A stretch of DNA of 11,531 bases from Cytophagaceae bacterium. Lineage in GTDB: Bacteria; Bacteroidota; Bacteroidia; Cytophagales; Spirosomataceae. How positions within the stretch are numbered: position 1 is the stretch's first letter; each line of letters opens with the position of its first letter. This document shows, piece after piece, positions 1 through 6,742 of the stretch. The stretch lies in assembly GCA_947471105.1 (NCBI GenBank), contig CANIYB010000046.1:1-11531 (forward strand). The letters are read 5' to 3'. A program made the position numbers and the translations under genes. The notes beneath the pieces are model-generated. The model saw only the letters and a program-made list of their open reading frames with translations. It made no database searches and was not told the origin of the DNA.

Positions 1-33
1 ATGACATTCATAACTGAATGTCATTTGTTTTTT
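1..33 (+). terminator. Rho-independent terminator of an upstream gene outside the window
   Basis: Positions 1-10 (ATGACATTCA) and 15-24 (TGAATGTCAT) are perfect inverted repeats around a 4-base loop (TAAC), followed by TTGTTTTTT at 25-33. A 10-bp stem with a T tract on the plus strand is the standard intrinsic terminator layout. The stem may extend left of the window. It lies only 17 bases before the M16 start codon, so it is either the end of an upstream transcript or part of the M16 leader. The stem is AT-rich and therefore only moderately stable. Confidence 0.72.
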
Positions 34-49
34 ATAACGACCTATTTAG

Positions 50-1321
50 ATGTTGGACAGAAGCAAAGCCCCCGGAGCATTCCCTATTGAAAAAATAAAA
101 TTTCCTTCTGCCCTTAAGCACTCTTTAAAAAATGGCATAGTCATAAACTCGGTCAACCTAGGAGAACAGCCTGTATTCAAATTTGAGCTAAGTACAAAAG
201 CCGGAGGAATACATAGCGACGTAGCGGGGTTAGCAAGTTTAACCGCCCAATTAATGAAGCGTGGCACAAGCAAGCACGATGCCTTACATATTCATCAATC
301 GTTTGACTTTCATGGTGCATTCTGGGATATTCAAGCTACCTTAGATCAAGCTACATTTACCGTCTACGGATTAGTTAAACATTTCGGCGCATTAATGCCA
401 TACGTTGCCGACATGATTCAAATGTGCATTTTCCCTGAGCAAGAATTCCAAAAAGAATTGGAAATTGAAATTCAGAAAAATAAATTAAACTGGGAAAAAA
501 CGGCGTATAGTGCCAGCCAATTCATGCGAAAAAATCTTTACGGGGATGATCCTTATGGACGCGCTGCAACTCCGGAGTCATTGGCATTATTGAATGTAAG
601 CGATCTAATTACTTTTTACAAAAAAACTTGGGCCAGCCAAACACCCAGTATTTTTCTATCAGGAAAAATATCAAATGAAGAAATCAAAATTTTAGACGCT
701 ACGCTTGGCGAACTTACTTTTAACTCAAAAGAACAATTACTCGTCCCGGATCCTATTTTTATGGCACCAAGTTCAACAAAAGAAACAAGAGAAGACGCCT
801 TGCAAAGTTCAATCAGATTAGGCTTAAAATCTATTACTAGAAAAAACGAAGACTATTTCAAATTTAGTGTACTGAACACGCTTCTTGGCGGATTTTTTGG
901 CTCAAGACTTCAAAAAAATATACGAGAAGAGAAGGGGTTCACCTATGGAATTTCTTCCTCATTAGTTCCCATGTACCGTTCAGGTTATTGGGCAGTGGGC
1001 ACAGATGTTAAAAATGAAAATGTAGCAGAAACGATCTCTGAAGTAAAAAAAGAGATGCAAATTCTAAGAGATGAATTAGTATCTGAAGAAGAATTATCAC
1101 TGGTCAAAAACTATTTAATGGGGAGCTTTACGGGAGAATTAACTCAAGCATTTGATATCGCAGAAAAAGTAAAAATAATTGAATTAGAAGGGCTAGATGC
1201 CGATTATTACGATCAATTTCAAGATCAAATTTTTTCATGCACCCCGAATGAAATAAGGGATCTAGCTAATAAATACCTAGATCCCTCAAAATTAACCGAA
1301 GTCGTTGTAGGTGGAAACTAA
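50..1321 (+). CDS. M16 (pitrilysin/insulinase) family protein, non-catalytic type
   Basis: A 423-residue protein of the M16 metallopeptidase fold, about the length of a processing-peptidase-like subunit. The opening MLDRSKAP is typical of a Bacteroidota M16 group. The first domain covers roughly residues 20-200. Where active members have HxxEH (as in GLAHLLEHMLFKGT), this protein reads GLASLTAQLMKRGT at 60-73, so His, Glu and His are replaced by Ser63, Ala66 and Gln67; it should not bind catalytic zinc. The second domain (about 210-423) keeps the C-terminal M16 signature GGFFGSRLQKNIREEKGFTYG at 280-300. No signal peptide is visible, so a cytoplasmic location is inferred. Such inactive subunits normally pair with an active M16 partner; none is in the window, and it could be encoded just upstream. 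No convincing promoter fits between the hairpin at 1-33 and the ATG. The stop codon overlaps that of the convergent kinase gene. Confidence 0.9.
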   Translation: MLDRSKAPGAFPIEKIKFPSALKHSLKNGIVINSVNLGEQPVFKFELSTKAGGIHSDVAGLASLTAQLMKRGTSKHDALHIHQSFDFHGAFWDIQATLDQATFTVYGLVKHFGALMPYVADMIQMCIFPEQEFQKELEIEIQKNKLNWEKTAYSASQFMRKNLYGDDPYGRAATPESLALLNVSDLITFYKKTWASQTPSIFLSGKISNEEIKILDATLGELTFNSKEQLLVPDPIFMAPSSTKETREDALQSSIRLGLKSITRKNEDYFKFSVLNTLLGGFFGSRLQKNIREEKGFTYGISSSLVPMYRSGYWAVGTDVKNENVAETISEVKKEMQILRDELVSEEELSLVKNYLMGSFTGELTQAFDIAEKVKIIELEGLDADYYDQFQDQIFSCTPNEIRDLANKYLDPSKLTEVVVGGN

Positions 1322-2226
1322 AAACGAGCGAGCTCTTTAAATTCGCCTACTCTAGCTTCTAAATCGGAAGCAGTCACTTCAAAAAGTCGTTCCGTTCCAA
1401 ATTTCTCCACACAGAATGATGCCATTGCAGAGCCATAAACAATGGCCTTACGCATGTTTTCAAAGGATATATCATTGGTTTGCGCTAGGTAACCTATGAA
1501 TCCGCCAACAAAAGTATCCCCCGCACCTGTGGGGTCAAAAACTTCCTCTAAAGGCAATGCTGGACAATAAAACATCTTAGAGTCTTGGAACAATAAAGCT
1601 CCATGTTCTCCCTTTTTGATGATTAACGTTTTTGGCCCCATTCTCATAATCAATTTAGCTGCCGTCCTCAAAGAATACTGACCTGATAATTGGCGCGCCT
1701 CTTCGTCATTGATACACAAGACGTCGACCAATTTAAGTACCTTCTTTAAATCATCCATCGCCACATCCATCCAGAAATTCATGGTGTCCATAACTACTAA
1801 CTTGGGTCGATTCTTTAATCCTTGAATAGCCTCAATTTGAACTTGGGGTGTCAAATTACCCAACATCAAATATTCACAATCTTGGTAACTATTCGGGATC
1901 ATAGGTTTAAAATCAGCTAATACGTTTAAATCTGTAACTAACGTATCACGCGAATTCATATTATTATGGTATTTCCCAGCCCAAAAAAATGACTTCTCGC
2001 CTTTTTTAATTTGCAATCCTTCCAAATTGATGCCCTTTGAGATCAATGAATCCATGTATTCCTGTGGAAAATCATCCCCTACCACGGCAACTACATTGAC
2101 CTGAGGAAGAAAAAATGCTGCTGATAAAGCAATGTAAGTGCAAGAGCCACCGATGATTTTATCAGTTTTTCCATACGGGGTTTCTAGGGCGTCGAACGCT
2201 ACGGTTCCAATAGTTAATAAGCTCAT
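1318..2226 (-). CDS. PfkB-family carbohydrate kinase (ribokinase-like), substrate unknown
   Basis: A 302-residue ribokinase-fold kinase that should transfer phosphate from ATP to a sugar or nucleoside hydroxyl in the cytoplasm. Visible family marks are the N-terminal GG of the substrate-binding region (26-27, IIGGSCTY), the NDEEA stretch at 173-177, KKGEHGA at 204-210, and the C-terminal PfkB signature DPTGAGDTFVGGF at 231-243, in which Asp237 is the expected catalytic base and GAG forms the anion hole. Length is normal for the family. The sequence resembles a widespread group of 'sugar kinases' with no established substrate, so I give no gene symbol. It starts at ATG, 11 bases after the stop of the acetyltransferase gene, so the two are probably co-transcribed from the promoter near 3445. 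Its TAG stop (1318-1320 on the complement) overlaps the TAA of the M16 gene, and no terminator lies between them. Confidence 0.92.
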   Translation of the reverse strand: MSLLTIGTVAFDALETPYGKTDKIIGGSCTYIALSAAFFLPQVNVVAVVGDDFPQEYMDSLISKGINLEGLQIKKGEKSFFWAGKYHNNMNSRDTLVTDLNVLADFKPMIPNSYQDCEYLMLGNLTPQVQIEAIQGLKNRPKLVVMDTMNFWMDVAMDDLKKVLKLVDVLCINDEEARQLSGQYSLRTAAKLIMRMGPKTLIIKKGEHGALLFQDSKMFYCPALPLEEVFDPTGAGDTFVGGFIGYLAQTNDISFENMRKAIVYGSAMASFCVEKFGTERLFEVTASDLEARVGEFKELARF

Positions 2227-2237
2227 TTTGAAAATAT

Positions 2238-3416
2238 TTAGCCTACTTTAGGACAACGACTAAAGGGCTGGTTAGGATTAAATAAATAACGGTAAGTAAT
2301 AAATGTTTTATCATTAGTAGCGCCCAGTTGGGAAACAAAACGCATCATTTTAGGATTAAAATCTCCTACCCAATTCATATCCATGGTTGTATACGGATAG
2401 AAAGGATTTTCTCTAGCGGCAGTTCTAAAACGCAAGGCAATGGCAGATTCAACGCCCTTTCCCTGATGCTCAGGAACTACCCCGAAAATAACACCACAAG
2501 TTCTGGTTAGCACACCCCTACTTTTTAAAAGTAAAAACTTAATCTTTCCCCAAGTATTCAATTTTCCATGTAAATGTTTGATGATTTGATTCAAATCGGG
2601 GATGACAATAAAAAATGCAACGGGTTCATCGTTTTCAGAATAGGCAAACCAAAGTAATTGTTCGTCTATAATGGGCTTCATTTGTTTCACTAATTTCTGA
2701 GCTTGTTCGGAAGACATTTCACTGACCCCCGGAAATTTTGCCCATGCCGCATTATAAATGATTTTAAAATCTTCCGCATATTTAGCGAGATTAGACTTTT
2801 CGATGTGCTTAAAATTGTAATTAGGATTTTGATAAATTCGTTGGGCTTTTTCCTCAATTCCCTCAGTAACTTTGGCTCCCCGAATGGAAGAAACATAGAC
2901 ATACTGTTGAAAATAATCTTTAAACCCATAATTTTCAAAAAATGGAATATAGTATGGCTTCGTCCATGGCATCTTATAGGTGGGTTCAAATTCCCATCCT
3001 TTGATCATCAATCCCCAAAAGCTATCGCGCTCCCCAAAATTAATTGGCCCATCCATTCCCTCAAATCCCTTTTCTTTTAGCCAGTTCTTGCAAGCGTCAA
3101 ACAAAATTATGGCAGCATTCTCATCGTCAATCACCTCAAAAAATCCCATACCGGCCATTTTGAGATTACTCTTATCCGGCTCTTTATTTTCATAAAAAGC
3201 GGCTACGCGACCAATGGGCTTTTGATTTTCATCAAATAAAATCCATCGAACGGCTTCTCCCTTTTTTAAATGTATGTTTTTATTGGGGTCAAAAATAACT
3301 TCAATATCCTGATCTAAAGGTCTTATCCAATTTGGGTCACTCGCATATAAAGAAACCGGGAATTCCAGAAACATTCGCTTAAGGCCCTTATCTCCTCCTA
3401 CTTCTTTTAAAATCAT
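2238..3416 (-). CDS. GNAT-like N-acetyltransferase family protein (YghO-like)
   Basis: A 392-residue protein resembling the large GNAT-type acyltransferases related to E. coli YghO; the substrate is unknown. The N-terminal half (about 1-180) has SDPNWIRPLDQD at 26-37, IGRVAAF at 68-74, and MDGPINFGERDSFWGL at 121-136. The C-terminal half carries the likely acetyl-CoA pyrophosphate-binding loop, EHQGKGVESA at 316-325, after the strand TCGVIFGVVP, which fits GNAT motif A (Q/RxxGxG/A). No signal peptide or membrane segment is seen. I chose ATG at 3414-3416 (MILKEV). The frame is open to a TTG at 3426-3428, but that would lie only a few bases from the predicted transcription start, and family members begin near this Met. 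First gene of a probable two-gene operon with the PfkB kinase. The acyl-transfer role is inferred from motif A alone. Confidence 0.85.
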   Translation of the reverse strand: MILKEVGGDKGLKRMFLEFPVSLYASDPNWIRPLDQDIEVIFDPNKNIHLKKGEAVRWILFDENQKPIGRVAAFYENKEPDKSNLKMAGMGFFEVIDDENAAIILFDACKNWLKEKGFEGMDGPINFGERDSFWGLMIKGWEFEPTYKMPWTKPYYIPFFENYGFKDYFQQYVYVSSIRGAKVTEGIEEKAQRIYQNPNYNFKHIEKSNLAKYAEDFKIIYNAAWAKFPGVSEMSSEQAQKLVKQMKPIIDEQLLWFAYSENDEPVAFFIVIPDLNQIIKHLHGKLNTWGKIKFLLLKSRGVLTRTCGVIFGVVPEHQGKGVESAIALRFRTAARENPFYPYTTMDMNWVGDFNPKMMRFVSQLGATNDKTFITYRYLFNPNQPFSRCPKVG

Positions 3417-3437
3417 GTAATCAATCAAATGAATTCA

Positions 3438-3445
3438 CAAAGATA
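3438..3445 (-). promoter_or_regulatory. Bacteroidota-type -7 promoter element for the acetyltransferase-kinase operon
   Basis: On the minus strand this reads TATCTTTG, a full match to the Bacteroidota -7 consensus TAnnTTTG. Transcription would start near 3431, giving a leader of about 15 bases before the ATG at 3416. The -33 TTG is not well placed: the nearest TTG (3460-3462 on the complement) is only 14 bases away, shorter than the usual 17-23. Confidence 0.6.
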
Positions 3446-3480
3446 ATATTTTTTGGGTCCAATCTCCCTTACGCATTTAA

Positions 3481-3508
3481 TTGATTCAGCAACCCAATAA
3501 TAGTTTTG
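3481..3508 (+). promoter_or_regulatory. Bacteroidota-type promoter for the cysS-rhomboid operon
   Basis: TTG at 3481-3483, a 17-base spacer, then TAGTTTTG at 3501-3508. This matches the TTG-N17-23-TAnnTTTG promoter described for Bacteroidota. Transcription would begin around 3514-3516, leaving about 65 bases of leader before the chosen cysS ATG at 3579. This is the best promoter match in the window. Confidence 0.72.
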
Positions 3509-3578
3509 GTGATTTAAAAGAATCGCAGTAATTTTAATGCCTTATATAAAATTCTATGTAAGGACAGAAATAGTCTAC

Positions 3579-5069
3579 ATGCAGCCATTAAAATTATATA
3601 ATACACTCAGCCGTGAAAAAGAAGTTTTTGTAGCGATTAATGCGCCGCATGTGGGTTTGTATGTATGTGGACCTACCGTTTACAACTATGTACATTTAGG
3701 AAATCTTAGAACATTTACATCATTCGATATACTATATAGATACCTTAGACATATAGGTTATAAGGTTAGATATGTAAGAAATATCACTGATGTGGGACAT
3801 TTGGTTGGCGATGGAGACGAAGGAGAGGACAAGATTGGGAAAATGGCCAAATTGGAAAAGTTGGAGCCCATGGAAATTGTTCATCGATATACCCAAGATT
3901 TCCATCACGTTCTGCAAACATTCAATCTGTTACCTCCTAGCATCGAACCTTCTGCCACAGGGCATATTGTTGAGCAAATAGAGACCACACAAAACCTTTT
4001 AAACAAAGGTTTGGCCTATGAATCTAATGGCTCCATTTATTTCGATATAGAAACTTATAATAAACAAGGCGGTGATTATGGGAATTTATCAGGCAGAATT
4101 TTAGACGATTTGCTCACTGAAACGAGAGATTTAGATGGTGTTGGGGAGAAAAAAAGTCCTTTGGACTTTGCTCTTTGGAAAAAAGCATCGCCTGAACACA
4201 TCATGCGGTGGAATTCTCCTTGGGGAGAAGGGTTTCCTGGTTGGCACCTAGAATGTACCTGCATGAGCCATAAATATTTAGGCAATACATTTGACATCCA
4301 TGGGGGTGGAATGGACTTAAAATTTCCTCATCATGAGTGTGAAATTGCACAGGCTAAAGCGGCCTATGGTGAAGTTCCCGTCCGATATTGGATGCATACG
4401 AATATGCTCACCGTTAATGGTCAGAAAATGAGTAAATCTTTGGGTAATTCCTTTTTGCCGAAAGAATTGATTACTGGAAATCACCCCTTATTAGAGCAGG
4501 CATACAGTCCCATGACCGTTCGCTTTTTTATGCTACAATCGCAGTATCGAAGTACATTAGATTTTTCAAATGAGGCCTTAAAAGCTTCACAGAAAGGCTA
4601 TAAGCGAATTGCAAATGGGTTGAGAATCATTAAAAAAATGGAATATCCTAAGGATATTTCCGTTCAGGTCGACTCCGACCAAGAAGCAGACATTTTAAGT
4701 TCCATTCAAGGTTGTTACGATGGGATGAATGACGATTTAAACACCGCTGTGACTATTGCGCATTTATTTAATTTATTGAAAAAAATAAATCAATTGCATA
4801 CGGGAACACTCGCATTTGAGTCCATCAGTCCAAGCACCTTTGAGGTTTTAAAATCAAATTACGTTTTGTTTCTAGAAGAAGTATTAGGCCTGACCATGGA
4901 AACCCCCGAAAACTCAGATATGTTAATTGACGGTTTATTATCTTTATATAAAGAGTTTAAGGACCAGCGAAAATATGATAAGGTAGATGAAATAAGGGCT
5001 ACATTCAAATCAATGGGGCTGATTATTAAAGACATGAAAAACTCCATCGATTGGGGATTTGAGGAATAA
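3579..5069 (+). CDS. cysS: Cysteinyl-tRNA synthetase
   Basis: Class I aminoacyl-tRNA synthetase that charges tRNA-Cys with cysteine, using ATP, in the cytoplasm; 496 residues with this start. The HIGH-type motif is HLGN at 39-42, inside CGPTVYNYVHLGN. KMSKS is intact at 283-287. The zinc ligands expected from the E. coli enzyme are all present: Cys30, Cys226 (GWHLEC), His251 and Glu255 (FPHHECE). HGGGMDLKFPHHE at 241-253 is characteristic. The C-terminal helical DALR-type domain ends with the typical pattern around DKVDEIRATFKSMG. The frame is open from an ATG at 3537, which adds 14 residues (MPYIKFYVRTEIVY) with no family counterpart; family members start at M(x)PLKLYNTL, so I chose ATG 3579, with an AAGGA at 3560-3564 upstream at rather long spacing. 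Probable first gene of an operon with two rhomboid genes. Confidence 0.98.
   Translation: MQPLKLYNTLSREKEVFVAINAPHVGLYVCGPTVYNYVHLGNLRTFTSFDILYRYLRHIGYKVRYVRNITDVGHLVGDGDEGEDKIGKMAKLEKLEPMEIVHRYTQDFHHVLQTFNLLPPSIEPSATGHIVEQIETTQNLLNKGLAYESNGSIYFDIETYNKQGGDYGNLSGRILDDLLTETRDLDGVGEKKSPLDFALWKKASPEHIMRWNSPWGEGFPGWHLECTCMSHKYLGNTFDIHGGGMDLKFPHHECEIAQAKAAYGEVPVRYWMHTNMLTVNGQKMSKSLGNSFLPKELITGNHPLLEQAYSPMTVRFFMLQSQYRSTLDFSNEALKASQKGYKRIANGLRIIKKMEYPKDISVQVDSDQEADILSSIQGCYDGMNDDLNTAVTIAHLFNLLKKINQLHTGTLAFESISPSTFEVLKSNYVLFLEEVLGLTMETPENSDMLIDGLLSLYKEFKDQRKYDKVDEIRATFKSMGLIIKDMKNSIDWGFEE
5061..5066 (+). promoter_or_regulatory. Shine-Dalgarno-like site of the first rhomboid gene
   Basis: GAGGAA ends 7 bases before the ATG at 5074 and forms the last sense codons of cysS. 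It supports ATG 5074 over the in-frame TTG at 5059, and suggests that translation of the rhomboid is coupled to cysS. Shine-Dalgarno use is weak in this phylum, so the match may be coincidental. Confidence 0.4.
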
Positions 5070-5073
5070 AAAT

Positions 5074-5808
5074 ATGTTTAGAAACTTAACACCTACCGTA
5101 CGTAATTTAATCATCGTTAACGTTGTCCTATTTTTAGGAAAAGGAGCCATACCCGAAGATTTATTTACGTTACACTATTTTCAAGCAAGAGATTTTTATT
5201 TCTTTCAGGTGGTCACCTACATGTTTGTTCATGCAAATTTCATGCACCTTTTAAGTAATATGTTTGGACTTTTTATGTTTGGATCATTACTTGAACGAGT
5301 TTGGGGAGCCCAACGATTTTTATTTTTCTACTTTTTCTGTGGTATTGGTGCGGGATTATTGTACATGGGTATCCAGCATTTTATTGATTTCGCGGATTTT
5401 AGAAGAGCCACTGAATTAGTTTTATCAAACCCTAGTTCATTTAATTTAACGGACTATGTGCAGCATTTTAGTGTCATTAGTCCGATTGAGCCTATTAATT
5501 CCGATTGGGTCAGGACCAATTATGCTGAATTTATAAACCGAAGTGTTGTGGGCGGAGCATCGGGGGCAATTTTTGGAATTTTAATGGCTTTTGGTTATTT
5601 ATTTCCAAATTCAGAAATGTTTCTTTTCCCTTTTCCCATCCCAATCAAGGCTAAATATTTTGTCAGTTTTTATGGCTTATATGAACTTTATCAAGGGATC
5701 CAACAAAGCGAAGGAGATAATGTGGCACACTTTGCACATATCGGAGGAATGATTTTTGCAGTCATCCTTTTAAAATATTGGGGAACTAAAAGAAACACCT
5801 TTTTTTAA
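5074..5808 (+). CDS. Rhomboid family intramembrane serine protease (first copy)
   Basis: A 244-residue inner-membrane protein with about six hydrophobic segments, predicted to cleave transmembrane substrates. The rhomboid core is complete: FVHANFMHLLSNM at 51-63 supplies the oxyanion-side His58 and Asn62, GGASGAIFG at 160-168 holds the nucleophile Ser163, and AHIGGM at 221-226 holds the catalytic His222. Between the third and fourth segments lies an unusually long polar stretch of about 50 residues (roughly 104-155, including NLTDYVQHF), apparently a periplasmic or luminal loop insert. I start at ATG 5074 (MFRNLTPTVRN, the usual Bacteroidota opening), not at TTG 5059 inside cysS. The start lies 4 bases after the cysS stop, and GAGGAA at 5061-5066 gives a plausible ribosome-binding site overlapping the end of cysS. 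The substrate is unknown. Confidence 0.95.
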   Translation: MFRNLTPTVRNLIIVNVVLFLGKGAIPEDLFTLHYFQARDFYFFQVVTYMFVHANFMHLLSNMFGLFMFGSLLERVWGAQRFLFFYFFCGIGAGLLYMGIQHFIDFADFRRATELVLSNPSSFNLTDYVQHFSVISPIEPINSDWVRTNYAEFINRSVVGGASGAIFGILMAFGYLFPNSEMFLFPFPIPIKAKYFVSFYGLYELYQGIQQSEGDNVAHFAHIGGMIFAVILLKYWGTKRNTFF

Positions 5809-5809
5809 G

Positions 5810-6676
5810 ATGAAGAGTATTTGGTTTGATATAAAAATGATATTTAATAGCCCAAATCAAGGGCTTAAAAAGCTTATTGCTTTTAATATTTTTATATTTC
5901 TGGTTTTGATGGTGGGTAAAGTCGGCCTTATACTAGCAGGCCACGAGCAAATTTTTTCTGCTCTCTTAGAACATCTAACATTATCGTCAACGCCAATAAT
6001 CGTTCTTAAAGAGCCTTGGACAGTATTCACGTACTTCTTTATCCATATTGAATTATTTCACCTGCTTTTCAATATGATGTTCCTTTTTTGGTTTGGCATT
6101 ATTATTCAAGATTTCATAGGTTCAGAACGAATCGTGAAATTGTTTATTTGGGGCGGCATATCTGGGGCGGTTGCTTATTTGCTTTTGGTGAACAGCTTTT
6201 CTTATTTTATTTTAAAAGGCCCGACCTACCTAAATGGAGCATCAGCAGGTGTATTTGCCATTGTGGTAGCTGCGGCAACCATTAAGCCCACCTATCGCAT
6301 TCATTTATTTTTTATTGGCGAGGTACAGATAAAATATGTGGCAGCATTTTACCTGATATGGTCATTCATTGAAACTACGGGAACGAATGCAGGAGGAAAT
6401 ATCGCTCATTTAGGTGGCGCATTAATGGGTTTTATGTATGGATTCTATTTTCAACTCCCTCAAAAAAAGAATGTATTCGTCAAAGAGGAAAAAGTATTTT
6501 CTTTTGTAAAAGTGGCTCAAAAAAAAGTGTACGAGTCAATGAATGAATTAGATAATCAAGAAGTTGTAGAAGAAGAACTGAACCAAATTTTAGATAAAAT
6601 TTCTAAATCGGGTTATGATAGTTTGAGTAAATACGAAAAAAGGAGGTTGTTTAAAGCGAGTCAAAAAAACGAATAA
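5810..6676 (+). CDS. Rhomboid family intramembrane serine protease with DUF6576-like C-terminal tail (second copy)
   Basis: A 288-residue membrane protease, clearly diverged from the preceding rhomboid. All catalytic positions are present: FIHIELFHLLFNM at 77-89 gives His84 and Asn88, NGASAGVFA at 142-150 gives the nucleophile Ser145 (GASAG instead of GASGA), and NIAHLGG at 197-203 gives His200. The membrane core ends near residue 215. A charged cytoplasmic tail follows (216-288) and closes with LDKISKSGYDSLSKYEKRRLFKAS at about 261-284, which resembles the small DUF6576 segment found behind Bacteroidota rhomboids. Its ATG is one base after the stop of the first rhomboid gene, without a Shine-Dalgarno sequence, so translational coupling is likely. 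No clear terminator follows; the next gene, dxs, begins 66 bases downstream. The substrate is unknown. Confidence 0.94.
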   Translation: MKSIWFDIKMIFNSPNQGLKKLIAFNIFIFLVLMVGKVGLILAGHEQIFSALLEHLTLSSTPIIVLKEPWTVFTYFFIHIELFHLLFNMMFLFWFGIIIQDFIGSERIVKLFIWGGISGAVAYLLLVNSFSYFILKGPTYLNGASAGVFAIVVAAATIKPTYRIHLFFIGEVQIKYVAAFYLIWSFIETTGTNAGGNIAHLGGALMGFMYGFYFQLPQKKNVFVKEEKVFSFVKVAQKKVYESMNELDNQEVVEEELNQILDKISKSGYDSLSKYEKRRLFKASQKNE

Positions 6677-6691
6677 GCCTAAAAACATTTT

Positions 6692-6699
6692 TACCTTTA
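6692..6699 (+). promoter_or_regulatory. Possible -7 promoter element upstream of dxs
   Basis: TACCTTTA matches seven of eight positions of TAnnTTTG, at a sensible distance (about 43 bases) from the dxs ATG. I find no TTG at the -33 position. dxs may instead be transcribed by read-through from the cysS operon. Confidence 0.3.
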
Positions 6700-6742
6700 T
6701 ATTGTTTGATATTCACCTTCGGGTTATTTTAATAATTAATTT

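Noticed and set aside
2703..3080. Plus-strand open frame of 125 codons antisense to the acetyltransferase gene
   Set aside because: It lies within a conserved coding sequence, has low-complexity composition (rich in Ile, Phe, Lys, Ser) and no recognisable family.
3417..3428. Extension of the acetyltransferase to a TTG start (four extra residues)
   Set aside because: The TTG lies only about three bases after the predicted transcription start, and the ATG at 3416 matches the usual family N-terminus.
5059..5073. Extension of the first rhomboid to a TTG inside cysS
   Set aside because: ATG 5074 gives the standard MFRNLTPTV opening and has a Shine-Dalgarno-like GAGGAA at good spacing.
6679..6693. 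Small inverted repeat TAAAAA-CA-TTTTTA after the second rhomboid
   Set aside because: The two-base loop and pure A/T stem cannot form a stable terminator; it is likely chance in AT-rich DNA.
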